Assembly: GCA_965658375.1 (NCBI GenBank) | Contig: CBFHSD010000021.1 | Coordinates: 1-38,456 of the forward strand | DNA length: 38,456 nt | Origin: CBFHSD01 sp965658375 | Lineage (GTDB): Bacteria > Bacteroidota > Bacteroidia > Flavobacteriales_G > Salibacteraceae | Reading direction: 5' to 3' | Shown here: in pieces, positions 7,615 through 15,732 of the stretch | Position numbering within the stretch: the first letter of the stretch is position 1 | How the letters are laid out: the number at the start of each line of letters is the position of its first letter | The notes under the pieces: generated by a model | Databases searched by the model: none | Told to the model about the DNA's origin: nothing | What the model saw: only the letters and a program-made list of their open reading frames with translations | Program-made: the position numbers and the translations under genes

Positions 7615-9186
7615 ATGAAGCAGTTCATTGTTACAAGTTGCGTTTTTGTGTTTATGTTGAATGGAATGGCTCAAAAGCAGCAACCATATGAAAATTATTA
7701 TGACGATGCAAAGAAGCAGCCTCAAGCCAAAGGCTTGTTTGAGAATGGAAAAGAGCAAGGCTTGTGGGTTTTTTGGTATGAAAACGGACAAATAAGCGAC
7801 TCAACGCATTACCGCAATGGGTTCCCAAATGGATATGCGGTGCATTATTATGAAAATGGCCAAGCTGCCATCCGAGGGTATTATTACCGAGGTTGGCAAG
7901 ACAGTACCTATCAAGAATGGTATGAGAACGGGAATATAAGAACCATAGGAACTTTTGATAAAGATGTGCAAGTAGATACTTGGCAGTACTTTCATGAAAA
8001 TGGAAAGCTTTGGAAAGAAGAGCATTGTGAGCCAGGAGAGGTGAAAATAATGAAGCTCATTGATGAAAGTGGAAAAACACTTGTTAAAAAGGGCAAAGGT
8101 AAGTTAGAATACAGATTTGAAAACGGATCGCTTAAGGAAGAAGCACGCATTGAGATTGGACTTAGAAATGGTGAGGTAACTCGGTTCTTCCCCAATGGTC
8201 AAATTCAAGGAAAAGGAGACTATGTAGATGGCAAGCCACATGGCGATTGGAGTTATTACTATCAAGACGGAACCTTAAGAGAAAATCAAGGCTATAAAAA
8301 CGGGGCTCTTCAAGGAAAATTAGAAAGGTTTTATCAATCGGGAGAAAAAGAGATTTCAGGCTTTCATAAAAACAACACAAAAGACAGCTTGTGGGTGTGG
8401 TATACGGAAGAAGGTAAAGTTTCTCAAACCGGTTCTTTCAAAGAAAACGAACAAGTAGGGCACTGGAAATATTTTTTCGATTCAGGAGAGTTGGAATCAG
8501 AAGGTGATTTTGAAGCCAATTTACGAGAAGGAAAATGGACGGTATATTATAAGAATGGAGCAAAGTATAGAGAAGGGCTTTATAAAAACGATTTGAGAAC
8601 AGGAATATGGACCAGTTGGTGGGAGAATGGTAACATCTTAACTCAAGGAAGCTTTTTAGAAGGACTCGAACATGGAAAGTGGATCGCAAATTACCAAGAT
8701 GGTTCACTAAAAGATAAAGGCTCTTTTAAAAATGGTCTTTTAGATGGATACTGGGAAGGCTTTTTCACCAACGGAGAGTCAAACTATAAAGGCCATTGGG
8801 ACATGGGGGAGAAAACCGGAAACTGGAGTTTCTGGTTCACCAATGGTAAAAAGAGAGAAGAAGGCTCATACAGTAAAGGTGCAAGAGATGGAGATTGGAA
8901 ATTCTATGAGAAACTTGGCGGATTAGACCATGAGGGTAAATACTCTAAAGGCAAAGAAACCGGTAAATGGGTGTATTACTACCCCGGTGGGCAAGTAAAA
9001 AGAGAGCAATATTTTCAAGAAGGTAGACCCAATGGCAGTTGCAAAGTATGGTTTAGAGGCGGTGGCGTTCAAATTGACTCAAATTATAAAAATGGTGTTC
9101 CGCATGGTACTTGGAAAGTCTACAACTCTAGCGGTAAACTCATTTCAGAACCCAACTATAAGAATGGCCAACGCCAGTCGAAGTAA
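7615..9186 (+). CDS. Secreted MORN-repeat (MORN_2, YwqK-like) protein
   Basis: A 523-residue protein. Residues 1-20 form a signal peptide (FIVTSCVFVFMLNGMAQ, likely cut after AQ). From residue 49 to the end it consists of about 19 repeats of roughly 24 residues with the consensus G-x-W-x-x-Y-Y-x-N-G-x-x-x-x-x-G-x-Y-x-x-G-x-x-x. The fourth repeat, near residues 120-165, is irregular. Databases often label such proteins 'YwqK family antitoxin', but nothing here suggests a toxin-antitoxin pair. MORN_2 arrays form extended beta-hairpin ladders and are common in Bacteroidota as secreted or surface proteins of unknown role. No sorting domain is visible at the C-terminus. The gene is divergent from the SQR-like gene across 176 bp. 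Confidence 0.85.
   Translation: MKQFIVTSCVFVFMLNGMAQKQQPYENYYDDAKKQPQAKGLFENGKEQGLWVFWYENGQISDSTHYRNGFPNGYAVHYYENGQAAIRGYYYRGWQDSTYQEWYENGNIRTIGTFDKDVQVDTWQYFHENGKLWKEEHCEPGEVKIMKLIDESGKTLVKKGKGKLEYRFENGSLKEEARIEIGLRNGEVTRFFPNGQIQGKGDYVDGKPHGDWSYYYQDGTLRENQGYKNGALQGKLERFYQSGEKEISGFHKNNTKDSLWVWYTEEGKVSQTGSFKENEQVGHWKYFFDSGELESEGDFEANLREGKWTVYYKNGAKYREGLYKNDLRTGIWTSWWENGNILTQGSFLEGLEHGKWIANYQDGSLKDKGSFKNGLLDGYWEGFFTNGESNYKGHWDMGEKTGNWSFWFTNGKKREEGSYSKGARDGDWKFYEKLGGLDHEGKYSKGKETGKWVYYYPGGQVKREQYFQEGRPNGSCKVWFRGGGVQIDSNYKNGVPHGTWKVYNSSGKLISEPNYKNGQRQSK
7759..9183 (+). repeat. Tandem array of about 19 MORN-type protein repeats
   Basis: Repeats of about 72 bp within the secreted protein gene. The protein pattern is strongly periodic (GKWTVYYKNG, GIWTSWWENG, GKWIANYQDG, GYWEGFFTNG, GNWSFWFTNG, GDWKFYEKLG, GKWVYYYPGG). 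At the DNA level the copies have diverged, so the array is old rather than a recent slippage product. Confidence 0.8.
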
Positions 9187-9201
9187 TGGGGGAAGGATAA
9201 A

Positions 9202-9234
9202 TTGCTGTAAGCTCAAGAATTAATGTATATTTGC
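9202..9234 (+). promoter_or_regulatory. Bacteroidota-type promoter of the rimP-nusA-infB operon
   Basis: A TTG at 9202-9204 is followed after 21 bp by TATATTTGC at 9226-9234, matching the Bacteroidota housekeeping consensus TTG-N19-TAnnTTTG within the tolerated spacing. Transcription would begin near 9240, about 80 bp before rimP. Confidence 0.7.
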
Positions 9235-9255
9235 GGCAAGATTGGAGAGATAGGA

Positions 9256-9279
9256 AGAGGGGTGCAACCCCTCTTTTTT
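9256..9279 (+). terminator. Intrinsic terminator in the rimP leader (possible attenuator)
   Basis: A perfect 8-bp stem AGAGGGGT/ACCCCTCT with loop GCA, followed by six T. It lies downstream of the predicted rimP promoter and upstream of the rimP start at 9321. It may therefore both stop transcription arriving from the MORN gene and attenuate transcription of the rimP operon itself. Confidence 0.85.
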
Positions 9280-9320
9280 GTTGTTCAAACTAGAAGGTGT
9301 TCAGTCCGTTAAGAAGTAAA

Positions 9321-9791
9321 ATGATTAGTAAAGAAAGAGTACTTGAGTTGATAAACGAGAAAATGGAGGAAACCGATATTTTCTTAGTAGAGTTAACCAT
9401 TGGTACAGCGAATCATATAGAAGTTCTTATTGATGCAGATAATGGAATTAGCATTGATAAATGCATTCAAATGAGCAGACAAATTGAACACAATTTAGAC
9501 CGAGAGGAGGAAGATTTTTCATTAAATGTTTCATCTCCAGGGCTAGACCAACCTCTTAAAGTACATCGCCAATACCTAAAGAATGTTGGTAGGTCTTTAA
9601 AGGTAAACTTCGTGGAAGAAAAACCTAGAATAGAGGGCGAACTCATAGAGGCTGACGATGAAGGCATTGTCTTAGAAACTAAAGAGAAGGTCCGGATTGA
9701 AGGCAGAAAGAAAAAGGAATTAGTTGTAACGCAACATAAAATTAAGTTTGCAGAAATTGAAAAGGCCAAAGTGGTCATTTCATTTAAATGA
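9321..9791 (+). CDS. rimP: Ribosome maturation factor RimP
   Basis: A 156-residue protein with the two RimP domains: an N-terminal alpha/beta domain with IDADNGISIDKCIQMSRQIE and the hallmark LNVSSPGLDQPLK, and a C-terminal SH3-like domain containing GELIEADDEGIVLE. RimP is needed for maturation of the 30S subunit. A GTG at 9297 could add eight residues, but the ATG at 9321 begins with ISKERVLELI as in homologues. It is the first gene of a unit with nusA (7-bp gap) and infB, an arrangement conserved across bacteria. Confidence 0.95.
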   Translation: MISKERVLELINEKMEETDIFLVELTIGTANHIEVLIDADNGISIDKCIQMSRQIEHNLDREEEDFSLNVSSPGLDQPLKVHRQYLKNVGRSLKVNFVEEKPRIEGELIEADDEGIVLETKEKVRIEGRKKKELVVTQHKIKFAEIEKAKVVISFK

Positions 9792-9798
9792 TTAAACG

Positions 9799-11034
9799 AT
9801 GAATACAATAGAACTGATAGAATCGTTTGCAGAGTTTAAAGAATTCAAGAACATTGATCGTGTAACGATGATGAACATCTTGGAGGATATCTTCCGCAAT
9901 ATGATTACTAAAAAGTACGGATCGGATGAGAATTTTGATGTCATCATTAATCCAGATAAAGGGGATATTGAAATTTGGCGAAATAGGATTGTAGTTGAAA
10001 ACGGTGGAGTTGAAGATGAGAACAACGAGATTGAATACAGCGCAGCAATCAAGATTGAGCCTGATTTTGAAGTAGGTGAAGATGTTTCTGAAGAAGTGAA
10101 ACTAGATGACTTTGGTAGAAGAGCTATTTTAGCATTGCGCCAAAACTTAGTTTCTCGCATTCATGAAATGGAAAAAGACAGTCTTTACAAGCTTTACAAA
10201 GATAGAGTAGGAGAGATTGTTACCGGAGAAGTTTACCAGATTTGGAAAAGAGAAATGCTCATTTTAGATGATGAAAGTAATGAGCTTATTCTTCCCAAAG
10301 CAGAGCAAATCCCGTCAGATTATTTCAAGAAAGGAGATACAGTGCGTGCGGTAGTTTCTAAAGTAGACATGCGTAACAATAGCCCTGTAATTATCTTATC
10401 TAGAACAGCTCCTGCATTCTTAGAGCGCTTATTTGAATTAGAAGTTCCCGAAATATTCGATGGTTTAATCACCATTAAGAACATTGTTCGCGAACCGGGC
10501 GAAAGAGCAAAAGTTGCTGTAGAATCATACGATGACCGCATTGATCCTGTTGGAGCTTGTGTGGGAATGAAAGGTTCTAGAATTCATGGAATTGTTCGTG
10601 AGTTGAGAAATGAGAACATTGATGTAATTAACTTTACAAACAACAATAGCCTCTATATTCAGCGCTCTTTAAGTCCTGCAAAAATCACTTCTATAGAATT
10701 AAAAGATGATGATGGTAGGGCAGATGTTTATTTAAAGCCAGACCAAGTATCTTTGGCCATTGGAAAAGGAGGGCATAATATTAAATTAGCCTCTAAACTT
10801 ACAGGCTATGAAATAGATGTCTATAGAGAGTCAGAAGAAGACATGGATGATGTAGATTTGGAAGAATTTGCAGATGAAATCGAACACTGGATCATAGATG
10901 GCTTAAAAGGAATAGGATGTGATACTGCCAGAAGCGTATTAGATTTAAGCAAAGAAGAGCTTGTAAGCCGAACAGATTTAGAAGAAGAAACTATTGAAGA
11001 AGTACTGAGAGTTCTTCGTGCTGAATTTGAATAG
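9799..11034 (+). CDS. nusA: Transcription termination/antitermination factor NusA
   Basis: A 411-residue protein. The N-terminal RNA-polymerase-binding domain (about 1-125) starts with ELIESFAEFKE and contains EDIFRNMITKKYG. An S1 domain follows (about 133-200, VGEIVTGEVYQIWKREMLIL). Then come two KH domains, with VGMKGSRIHGIVREL and AIGKGGHNIKLASKLTGYEI. A short C-terminal helix-hairpin-helix region (GLKGIGCDTARSVLDLS) ends the protein; there is no second acidic repeat as in the longer E. coli protein. NusA modulates pausing and hairpin-dependent termination, which makes the terminator in the leader of its own operon notable. Confidence 0.97.
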   Translation: MNTIELIESFAEFKEFKNIDRVTMMNILEDIFRNMITKKYGSDENFDVIINPDKGDIEIWRNRIVVENGGVEDENNEIEYSAAIKIEPDFEVGEDVSEEVKLDDFGRRAILALRQNLVSRIHEMEKDSLYKLYKDRVGEIVTGEVYQIWKREMLILDDESNELILPKAEQIPSDYFKKGDTVRAVVSKVDMRNNSPVIILSRTAPAFLERLFELEVPEIFDGLITIKNIVREPGERAKVAVESYDDRIDPVGACVGMKGSRIHGIVRELRNENIDVINFTNNNSLYIQRSLSPAKITSIELKDDDGRADVYLKPDQVSLAIGKGGHNIKLASKLTGYEIDVYRESEEDMDDVDLEEFADEIEHWIIDGLKGIGCDTARSVLDLSKEELVSRTDLEEETIEEVLRVLRAEFE

Positions 11035-11093
11035 TTACCATAAATACCAAACTGTCACCGATTTAAAAACTTTGGATAACCTCAACATTTTTT

Positions 11094-14066
11094 ATGTCTG
11101 AAGCACCAAAAAGACTGAGTAAAGTAGTAAGAGAATTTAACGTTGGAATTTCAACCATCGTAGATTTCTTGTCCGATAAAGGACACGAGATTGATGGCAA
11201 ACCCAATACGAAAATCTCTGCTGATATGTATGATGCGATCGTTGCTGAATTTGGAAAAGACAAAGCAGCAAAAGAAAAGTCGCAAGAATTAAAGAACACT
11301 AGAGTAGAGCGTAAAACCATTACGTTAGACACTATTCAATCTGAAGATGGCGCAACAGCGACTGAGGAAACAGAAGAGGAAGACACGGTCTTCATCAAGA
11401 ATGTGACCAGTGCACCTGTTGTAGCTCAGCAAGAAGAAAAACCTGTTGAGCCAGCACCTGAAAAGGAAGAAGAGCCAAAAGTAGAGAAGAAAGAGGTCGT
11501 TGAAGAGAAGCCTAAAGAGCTTGAACCAGCTCCTGTTGTTCAAGAAGAAAAAGCAGAAGCTCTAGAGGCCAAAGAAGCACCTAAGAAAGAGGAACCTGCT
11601 TCTGAAAAAATTGCTTTTGATAAGGCTGAGGACGTTGCCGAAGATGGCGATGGCCCTAAAGTATTGGGTAAAATAGATCTGAATACGATCAATCTTAAAA
11701 CGCGCCCAGATAGAAAACCAAAAGCAGAGAAAAAAGCTGCACCTAAGGGTGAGGCGAAAAAGCCTGAGCCAAAGCCAGCGCCACAGAAGGAAAAACCGCA
11801 GACAAAAAAGAAGGAAGAAGCTCCTGCTGCAAAGGAAAGCGAAGCGCTTACAAAGCCGGTTGAGCCAGAAATGCTTAGAATGCAGTCCAAGAAATTGGAT
11901 GGCCCAACTGTAGTTGGTAAAATAGAACTTCCGGTTACACAACCTAAGAAGAAAAAGCCAGTTGCTTCTAGCTCTGACAATGCCAACACTGATAAACGTA
12001 AGAAGCGCAAACGCATTACTACGAATAAGCCAGATGGTCAAAATCGTCCAAATCAAGGCGGTCAGAACAGACCAGGTGGTCCAGGTGGAGCAAGAGGAAA
12101 CCAAAATCAACGCGGTAAAAACACAAGAGGAAGAGCTCAGAAAAAAGAGGAGAAACCTCAATTGACTGAAGCAGAAATCCAAAAAGAAATCAAAGAAACA
12201 CTTGCACGTTTGAGTGGAGGTGGTAAGTCTAAATCTTCGAAGTTTAGACGTGAGAAGCGTCAAGCAGTTGCAAGAGATACAGAAGAGAAGCTACAAAGAG
12301 AAGAGGCCGAAAAGAAAGTGTTGAAAGTAACCGAGTTTGTTACTGCAACTGATTTGGCTTCTATGATGGATGTTTCTGTAAACGATATCATCTCAGCATG
12401 CATGTCTCTTGGCATGATGGTTTCCATTAACCAAAGATTGGATGCAGAAACACTTACTGTTGTAGCCGAAGAATTCGGTTATGAAGTAGAGTTTACCGCT
12501 GCAGAAATTGAAGACGAAGTTGAAGAGGAAGAAATAGATAACCCAGAAGATTATACTTCTCGTCCGCCAATTATCACTGTAATGGGGCACGTAGATCACG
12601 GTAAAACATCTTTATTAGATTTTATCCGTAGAGAGAACGTAATCGCAGGTGAGGCTGGAGGAATTACACAGCACATTGGTGCATACAATGTAGAGCTTGA
12701 AGGTGGAAGAGCAATCACATTCTTAGATACTCCGGGTCACGAAGCATTTACAGCTATGCGTGCAAGGGGTGCTCAAGTAACCGATTTAGCAATTATCGTA
12801 ATTGCAGCAGATGATAGCGTGATGCCTCAAACAAGAGAGGCCATCAATCACGCTCAAGCAGCAGATGTTCCTATGGTATTTGCCTTTAATAAGGTAGATA
12901 AGCCTGGAGCTAACGCAGATAAGATTAGAGAAGAATTGGCTTCCATGAACATTCTTGTAGAAGATTGGGGAGGAAAGTTCCAATGCCAAGAAATATCCGC
13001 TTTAAAGGGAGAAGGTATAGAAGAGCTACTTGAAAAAGTACTGCTTGAGGCAGATATGCTTGAATTGAAAGCCAACCCTAAGAGAAAAGCAAATGGTACT
13101 GTTATTGAAGCATCCTTAGATAAAGGGCGTGGATATGTAGCTACAATGCTTGTACAAGGTGGTACATTGCGTGTAGGAGATGTAATTGTTGCAGGACCAT
13201 TCTCTGGAAAAGTAAAAGCCTTATTCAATGAACGAGGAGGAAAAGTGGAAGAAGCTGGGCCGTCACATCCAGTGCAAATGCTTGGATTTAACGGAGCACC
13301 TAATGCAGGTGATACCTTTAAAGAATATACAGACGAGCGCGATGCGAAGGTAGTAGCGTCTAAACGCGAGCAACTGCAAAGAGAACAAGGTATTAGAACC
13401 AAGAAACACATTACCCTTGATGAAATTGGGAGACGTTTAACTCTAGGAGATTTCCAAGAATTGAATGTAATTGTAAAAGGTGATGTAGATGGATCTGTGG
13501 AAGCCTTGAGTGATTCACTCATTAAACTTTCAACTGAACAGATTCAGGTGAATGTAATCCACAAGCAGGTAGGGCAAATCACAGAAAGTGATGTGCTGTT
13601 GGCTACTGCTTCAGACGCAATCATTATTGGTTTCCAAGTAAGACCTAGTATAAGTGCAAGAAGATTGGCAGAGAAAGAAGAGATCGATATAAGATTGTAT
13701 TCTATCATCTACAAAGCCATCGAGGAGCTCAAAGATGCAATGCAGGGTATGCTTAAACCGAAAGAGGTTGAAGAAATCGTGTGTAACATTGAGGTAAGAG
13801 AAACTTTCAAAATCTCGAAAGTGGGAACCATTGCTGGTTGTTACGTTCTTGACGGAAAAGTGAATCGAAATACAATGATTCGTTTGATTCGAGATGGAGT
13901 AGTAAAATACACTGGAGAACTTGGTTCACTGAAACGTTTCAAAGAAGATATGAAAGAGGTGAAAGCCGGTTACGAATGTGGATTGAATATCCATAACTTC
14001 AACGATATTAAAGTTGGAGATATCATTGAAGGTTATGAAATCAAAGAGATTGCACAAACACTGTAA
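11094..14066 (+). CDS. infB: Translation initiation factor IF-2
   Basis: A 990-residue GTPase that delivers initiator tRNA. Residues 1-50 form a small N-terminal domain (LSKVVREFNVGISTIVDFL). Residues 60-390 are a low-complexity linker rich in Lys, Glu, Pro and Ala, followed by Gly/Arg/Asn/Gln-rich sequence. The second N-terminal domain lies near 400-460. The G domain starts at about residue 498 with GHVDHGKTSLLD, then GGITQHIGAY, DTPGHEAF and NKVDKPGA. Domains II, III and the tRNA-binding C-terminal domain follow. The gene begins 59 bp after nusA and ends at a strong terminator. Long linkers of this kind are usual for IF-2 in Bacteroidota. Confidence 0.98.
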   Translation: MSEAPKRLSKVVREFNVGISTIVDFLSDKGHEIDGKPNTKISADMYDAIVAEFGKDKAAKEKSQELKNTRVERKTITLDTIQSEDGATATEETEEEDTVFIKNVTSAPVVAQQEEKPVEPAPEKEEEPKVEKKEVVEEKPKELEPAPVVQEEKAEALEAKEAPKKEEPASEKIAFDKAEDVAEDGDGPKVLGKIDLNTINLKTRPDRKPKAEKKAAPKGEAKKPEPKPAPQKEKPQTKKKEEAPAAKESEALTKPVEPEMLRMQSKKLDGPTVVGKIELPVTQPKKKKPVASSSDNANTDKRKKRKRITTNKPDGQNRPNQGGQNRPGGPGGARGNQNQRGKNTRGRAQKKEEKPQLTEAEIQKEIKETLARLSGGGKSKSSKFRREKRQAVARDTEEKLQREEAEKKVLKVTEFVTATDLASMMDVSVNDIISACMSLGMMVSINQRLDAETLTVVAEEFGYEVEFTAAEIEDEVEEEEIDNPEDYTSRPPIITVMGHVDHGKTSLLDFIRRENVIAGEAGGITQHIGAYNVELEGGRAITFLDTPGHEAFTAMRARGAQVTDLAIIVIAADDSVMPQTREAINHAQAADVPMVFAFNKVDKPGANADKIREELASMNILVEDWGGKFQCQEISALKGEGIEELLEKVLLEADMLELKANPKRKANGTVIEASLDKGRGYVATMLVQGGTLRVGDVIVAGPFSGKVKALFNERGGKVEEAGPSHPVQMLGFNGAPNAGDTFKEYTDERDAKVVASKREQLQREQGIRTKKHITLDEIGRRLTLGDFQELNVIVKGDVDGSVEALSDSLIKLSTEQIQVNVIHKQVGQITESDVLLATASDAIIIGFQVRPSISARRLAEKEEIDIRLYSIIYKAIEELKDAMQGMLKPKEVEEIVCNIEVRETFKISKVGTIAGCYVLDGKVNRNTMIRLIRDGVVKYTGELGSLKRFKEDMKEVKAGYECGLNIHNFNDIKVGDIIEGYEIKEIAQTL

Positions 14067-14087
14067 GCTCAAAGAATAAAATCATAG

Positions 14088-14120
14088 AAAAAGCCTCCGT
14101 CATTTGACGGAGGCTTTTTT
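14088..14120. terminator. Bidirectional intrinsic terminator between infB and fabD
   Basis: An AAGCCTCCGTC/GACGGAGGCTT perfect stem with a four-base ATTT loop, flanked by an A-tract and a T-tract. It serves the convergent ends of infB (14066) and fabD (14140). Confidence 0.93.
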
Positions 14121-14139
14121 GTTTTCTTTTAATTGCAAT

Positions 14140-15030
14140 TTACTCCACCGTTCCTTGCGAAGTGGGCATTTTGCGATCTACCTTTTTCACCAAGCCTTGC
14201 AATACTTTTCCAGGGCCAACTTCGGTAAAATCAGTTGCGCCATCTTCAATCATTTGATGCATGGTTTGGGTCCATCTCACAGGAGCCGTAAGTTGAGCAA
14301 TCAAATTCTGCTGAATAGCTTCAGCATCAGATATTGCACTTGCCGTTACATTTTGGTAAATAGGGCAAATCGGATTTTTGAAATGTGTATTCGCTATAGC
14401 AGCTTCCAATTGAACCCTAGCTGGCTCCATCAATGGCGAATGAAAAGCACCACCAACTGGAAGTTTCAACGCTCGTTTTGCTCCTGCTTCTTTTGCGGTT
14501 TCACATGCAGCGTCTATTGCTTCATGAGATCCAGAAATAACCAATTGCCCTGGGCAGTTGTAATTGGCTGCCACTACAACACCATCCGTGTTTGCACAAA
14601 CTTTCTCTACAGCTTCATCTTCTAAGCCAAGAATTGCGGCCATGGTGCTTGGGTTTTGCTCACATGCTTTTTGCATGGCCTGAGCGCGCTGAGAAACAAG
14701 CTTTAAACCATCCTCAAAAGTCAATGATTGACTGGCTACTAACGCAGAAAACTCACCTAGAGAATGCCCAGCAACCATATCTGCCTTGAAGTTGTCTCCC
14801 ATCAATTTGGCTGTGATTACACTATGAAGAAATATAGCCGGCTGGGTCACATTGGTTTGTTTCAAAGCTTCATCCGTACCGTCAAACATGATATCGGTAA
14901 TACGAAATCCTAAAATTTCATTCGCTTGCTCAAAGAGTGCATTCGCTTGTTCAAAGTTGTTATAGAGATCTTTTCCTATCCCTACAAATTGTGAACCCTG
15001 TCCGGGGAACACATAGGCTTTCTTGCTCAT
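14140..15030 (-). CDS. fabD: Malonyl-CoA:acyl carrier protein transacylase
   Basis: A 296-residue enzyme that moves the malonyl group from CoA to acyl carrier protein for fatty-acid synthesis in the cytoplasm. Diagnostic motifs are FPGQGSQFVGIGKDLY at the N-terminus, the nucleophile elbow GHSLGEFSALV with the catalytic serine, and GGAFHSPLM with the catalytic histidine. QNVTASAISDA and EVGPGKVLQGLVKK close the fold. A TTG nine bases upstream is possible, but the ATG at 15030 follows AAGGAT and starts with SKKAYVFPGQG as in relatives. It stands alone, with no other fab gene nearby. Confidence 0.96.
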   Translation of the reverse strand: MSKKAYVFPGQGSQFVGIGKDLYNNFEQANALFEQANEILGFRITDIMFDGTDEALKQTNVTQPAIFLHSVITAKLMGDNFKADMVAGHSLGEFSALVASQSLTFEDGLKLVSQRAQAMQKACEQNPSTMAAILGLEDEAVEKVCANTDGVVVAANYNCPGQLVISGSHEAIDAACETAKEAGAKRALKLPVGGAFHSPLMEPARVQLEAAIANTHFKNPICPIYQNVTASAISDAEAIQQNLIAQLTAPVRWTQTMHQMIEDGATDFTEVGPGKVLQGLVKKVDRKMPTSQGTVE

Positions 15031-15122
15031 ATCCTTCAATTTTGCCTCAAAAGTAATCAGAATCCTGTCTTAAGCCTTTCGCTTCTTCAAAAGCAGAGAA
15101 TCAGAGCATTGAATTTTGTAAT

Positions 15123-15136
15123 TTCGAGCCCTCGAA
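15123..15136. repeat. Perfect 6-2-6 inverted repeat upstream of outer-membrane protein gene
   Basis: TTCGAG-CC-CTCGAA lies 10 bp before the start of the beta-barrel gene, in the 115-bp region divergent with fabD. It may be a protein-binding site or a 5'-UTR hairpin; no T-tract follows, so it is not a terminator. Confidence 0.5.
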
Positions 15137-15145
15137 CAAAGCGGT

Positions 15146-15682
15146 ATGAAAAAAGCAGTCATCTTATTAATGCTTTCAGTTATAGGTTCCTTTGCATATA
15201 CTCAAGTGTATCTAGGGGCTGGTTTAGGAAACTCTTTTCACAATCTAAAGTTGGAAGACTTGAATGGTGATGATTTCAAACTCAATGAAAACGCGCAAGG
15301 TTGGCGTATTTATGCTGGTGTAGGGAAAGAGTTTTTGCGTTTCGAGGCAGGTTACAGAAGCTTAGGAAGTGTAACCTCAATAGAAAATGGTATTCAGTGG
15401 CAAAGCACAATAACTGCTTGGGATTTAGCAGCGAAAGGGCAGGCTCAGCTTGGACCAATTTACGGCAATGCGAAGTTGGGAGGAGCCTTTTACAAGAATA
15501 AGGTAGAGGTAGCTGGAACAAGAGAGACAGACAATACCGCAAGTATTTTATGGGGAATTGGAGCAGGAGTGAAGATTAAAAAGCTGAGTGTGGGCTTAAG
15601 CTATGAGTCTATAGATATGAGTGCAGACAATAATCTTGCTCAGTTGATGTTTGATGTGAGTATTTCACTTGGGAAGAAATAG
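15146..15682 (+). CDS. Small outer-membrane beta-barrel protein (opacity/OmpW-like)
   Basis: A 178-residue protein with a signal peptide (KKAVILLMLSVIGSFAYTQ, cleavage near residue 20). Alternating hydrophobic strands follow: VYLGAGLGNSFHNLK, WRIYAGVGKEFLRFEAGYRSLG, ITAWDLAAKGQAQLG, IYGNAKLGGAFYKNKVEV, ASILWGIGAGVKIKKLSVGLSYE and QLMFDVSISLGKK. This is the pattern of an eight-stranded porin-like or opacity-family barrel. The last strand ends in S-I-S-L-G-K-K rather than in an aromatic residue. Its function is unknown. It is 50 bp upstream of the heptose epimerase gene, so the two may share an mRNA. Confidence 0.8.
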   Translation: MKKAVILLMLSVIGSFAYTQVYLGAGLGNSFHNLKLEDLNGDDFKLNENAQGWRIYAGVGKEFLRFEAGYRSLGSVTSIENGIQWQSTITAWDLAAKGQAQLGPIYGNAKLGGAFYKNKVEVAGTRETDNTASILWGIGAGVKIKKLSVGLSYESIDMSADNNLAQLMFDVSISLGKK

Positions 15683-15732
15683 AAGAAAAAGCTCTTTGAG
15701 GGCATTATAATTTCAGATACTATTACAGTTTT

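Noticed and set aside
7615..9186. YwqK-type antitoxin of a toxin-antitoxin system
   Set aside because: The protein has a signal peptide and about 19 repeats, and no small toxin gene lies next to it; the neighbours are a flavoprotein and rimP.
11540..12263. Long antisense reading frames (158 and 233 residues) opposite the infB linker
   Set aside because: They arise from the Lys/Glu/Ala/Pro-rich codons of the IF-2 linker, which give Phe/Leu/Ser/Arg-rich low-complexity translations on the other strand. No promoter or start signal supports them.
12854..13522. A 222-residue antisense frame opposite the IF-2 G domain
   Set aside because: It is a codon-composition shadow of a very well conserved gene; the translation is Ser/Pro/Thr-rich with no recognisable domain.
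15048..15055. TACTTTTG on the minus strand as a fabD promoter
   Set aside because: The -7 box fits and would give a 10-base leader, but no TTG is found 17-23 bp upstream, so support is too weak for a feature.
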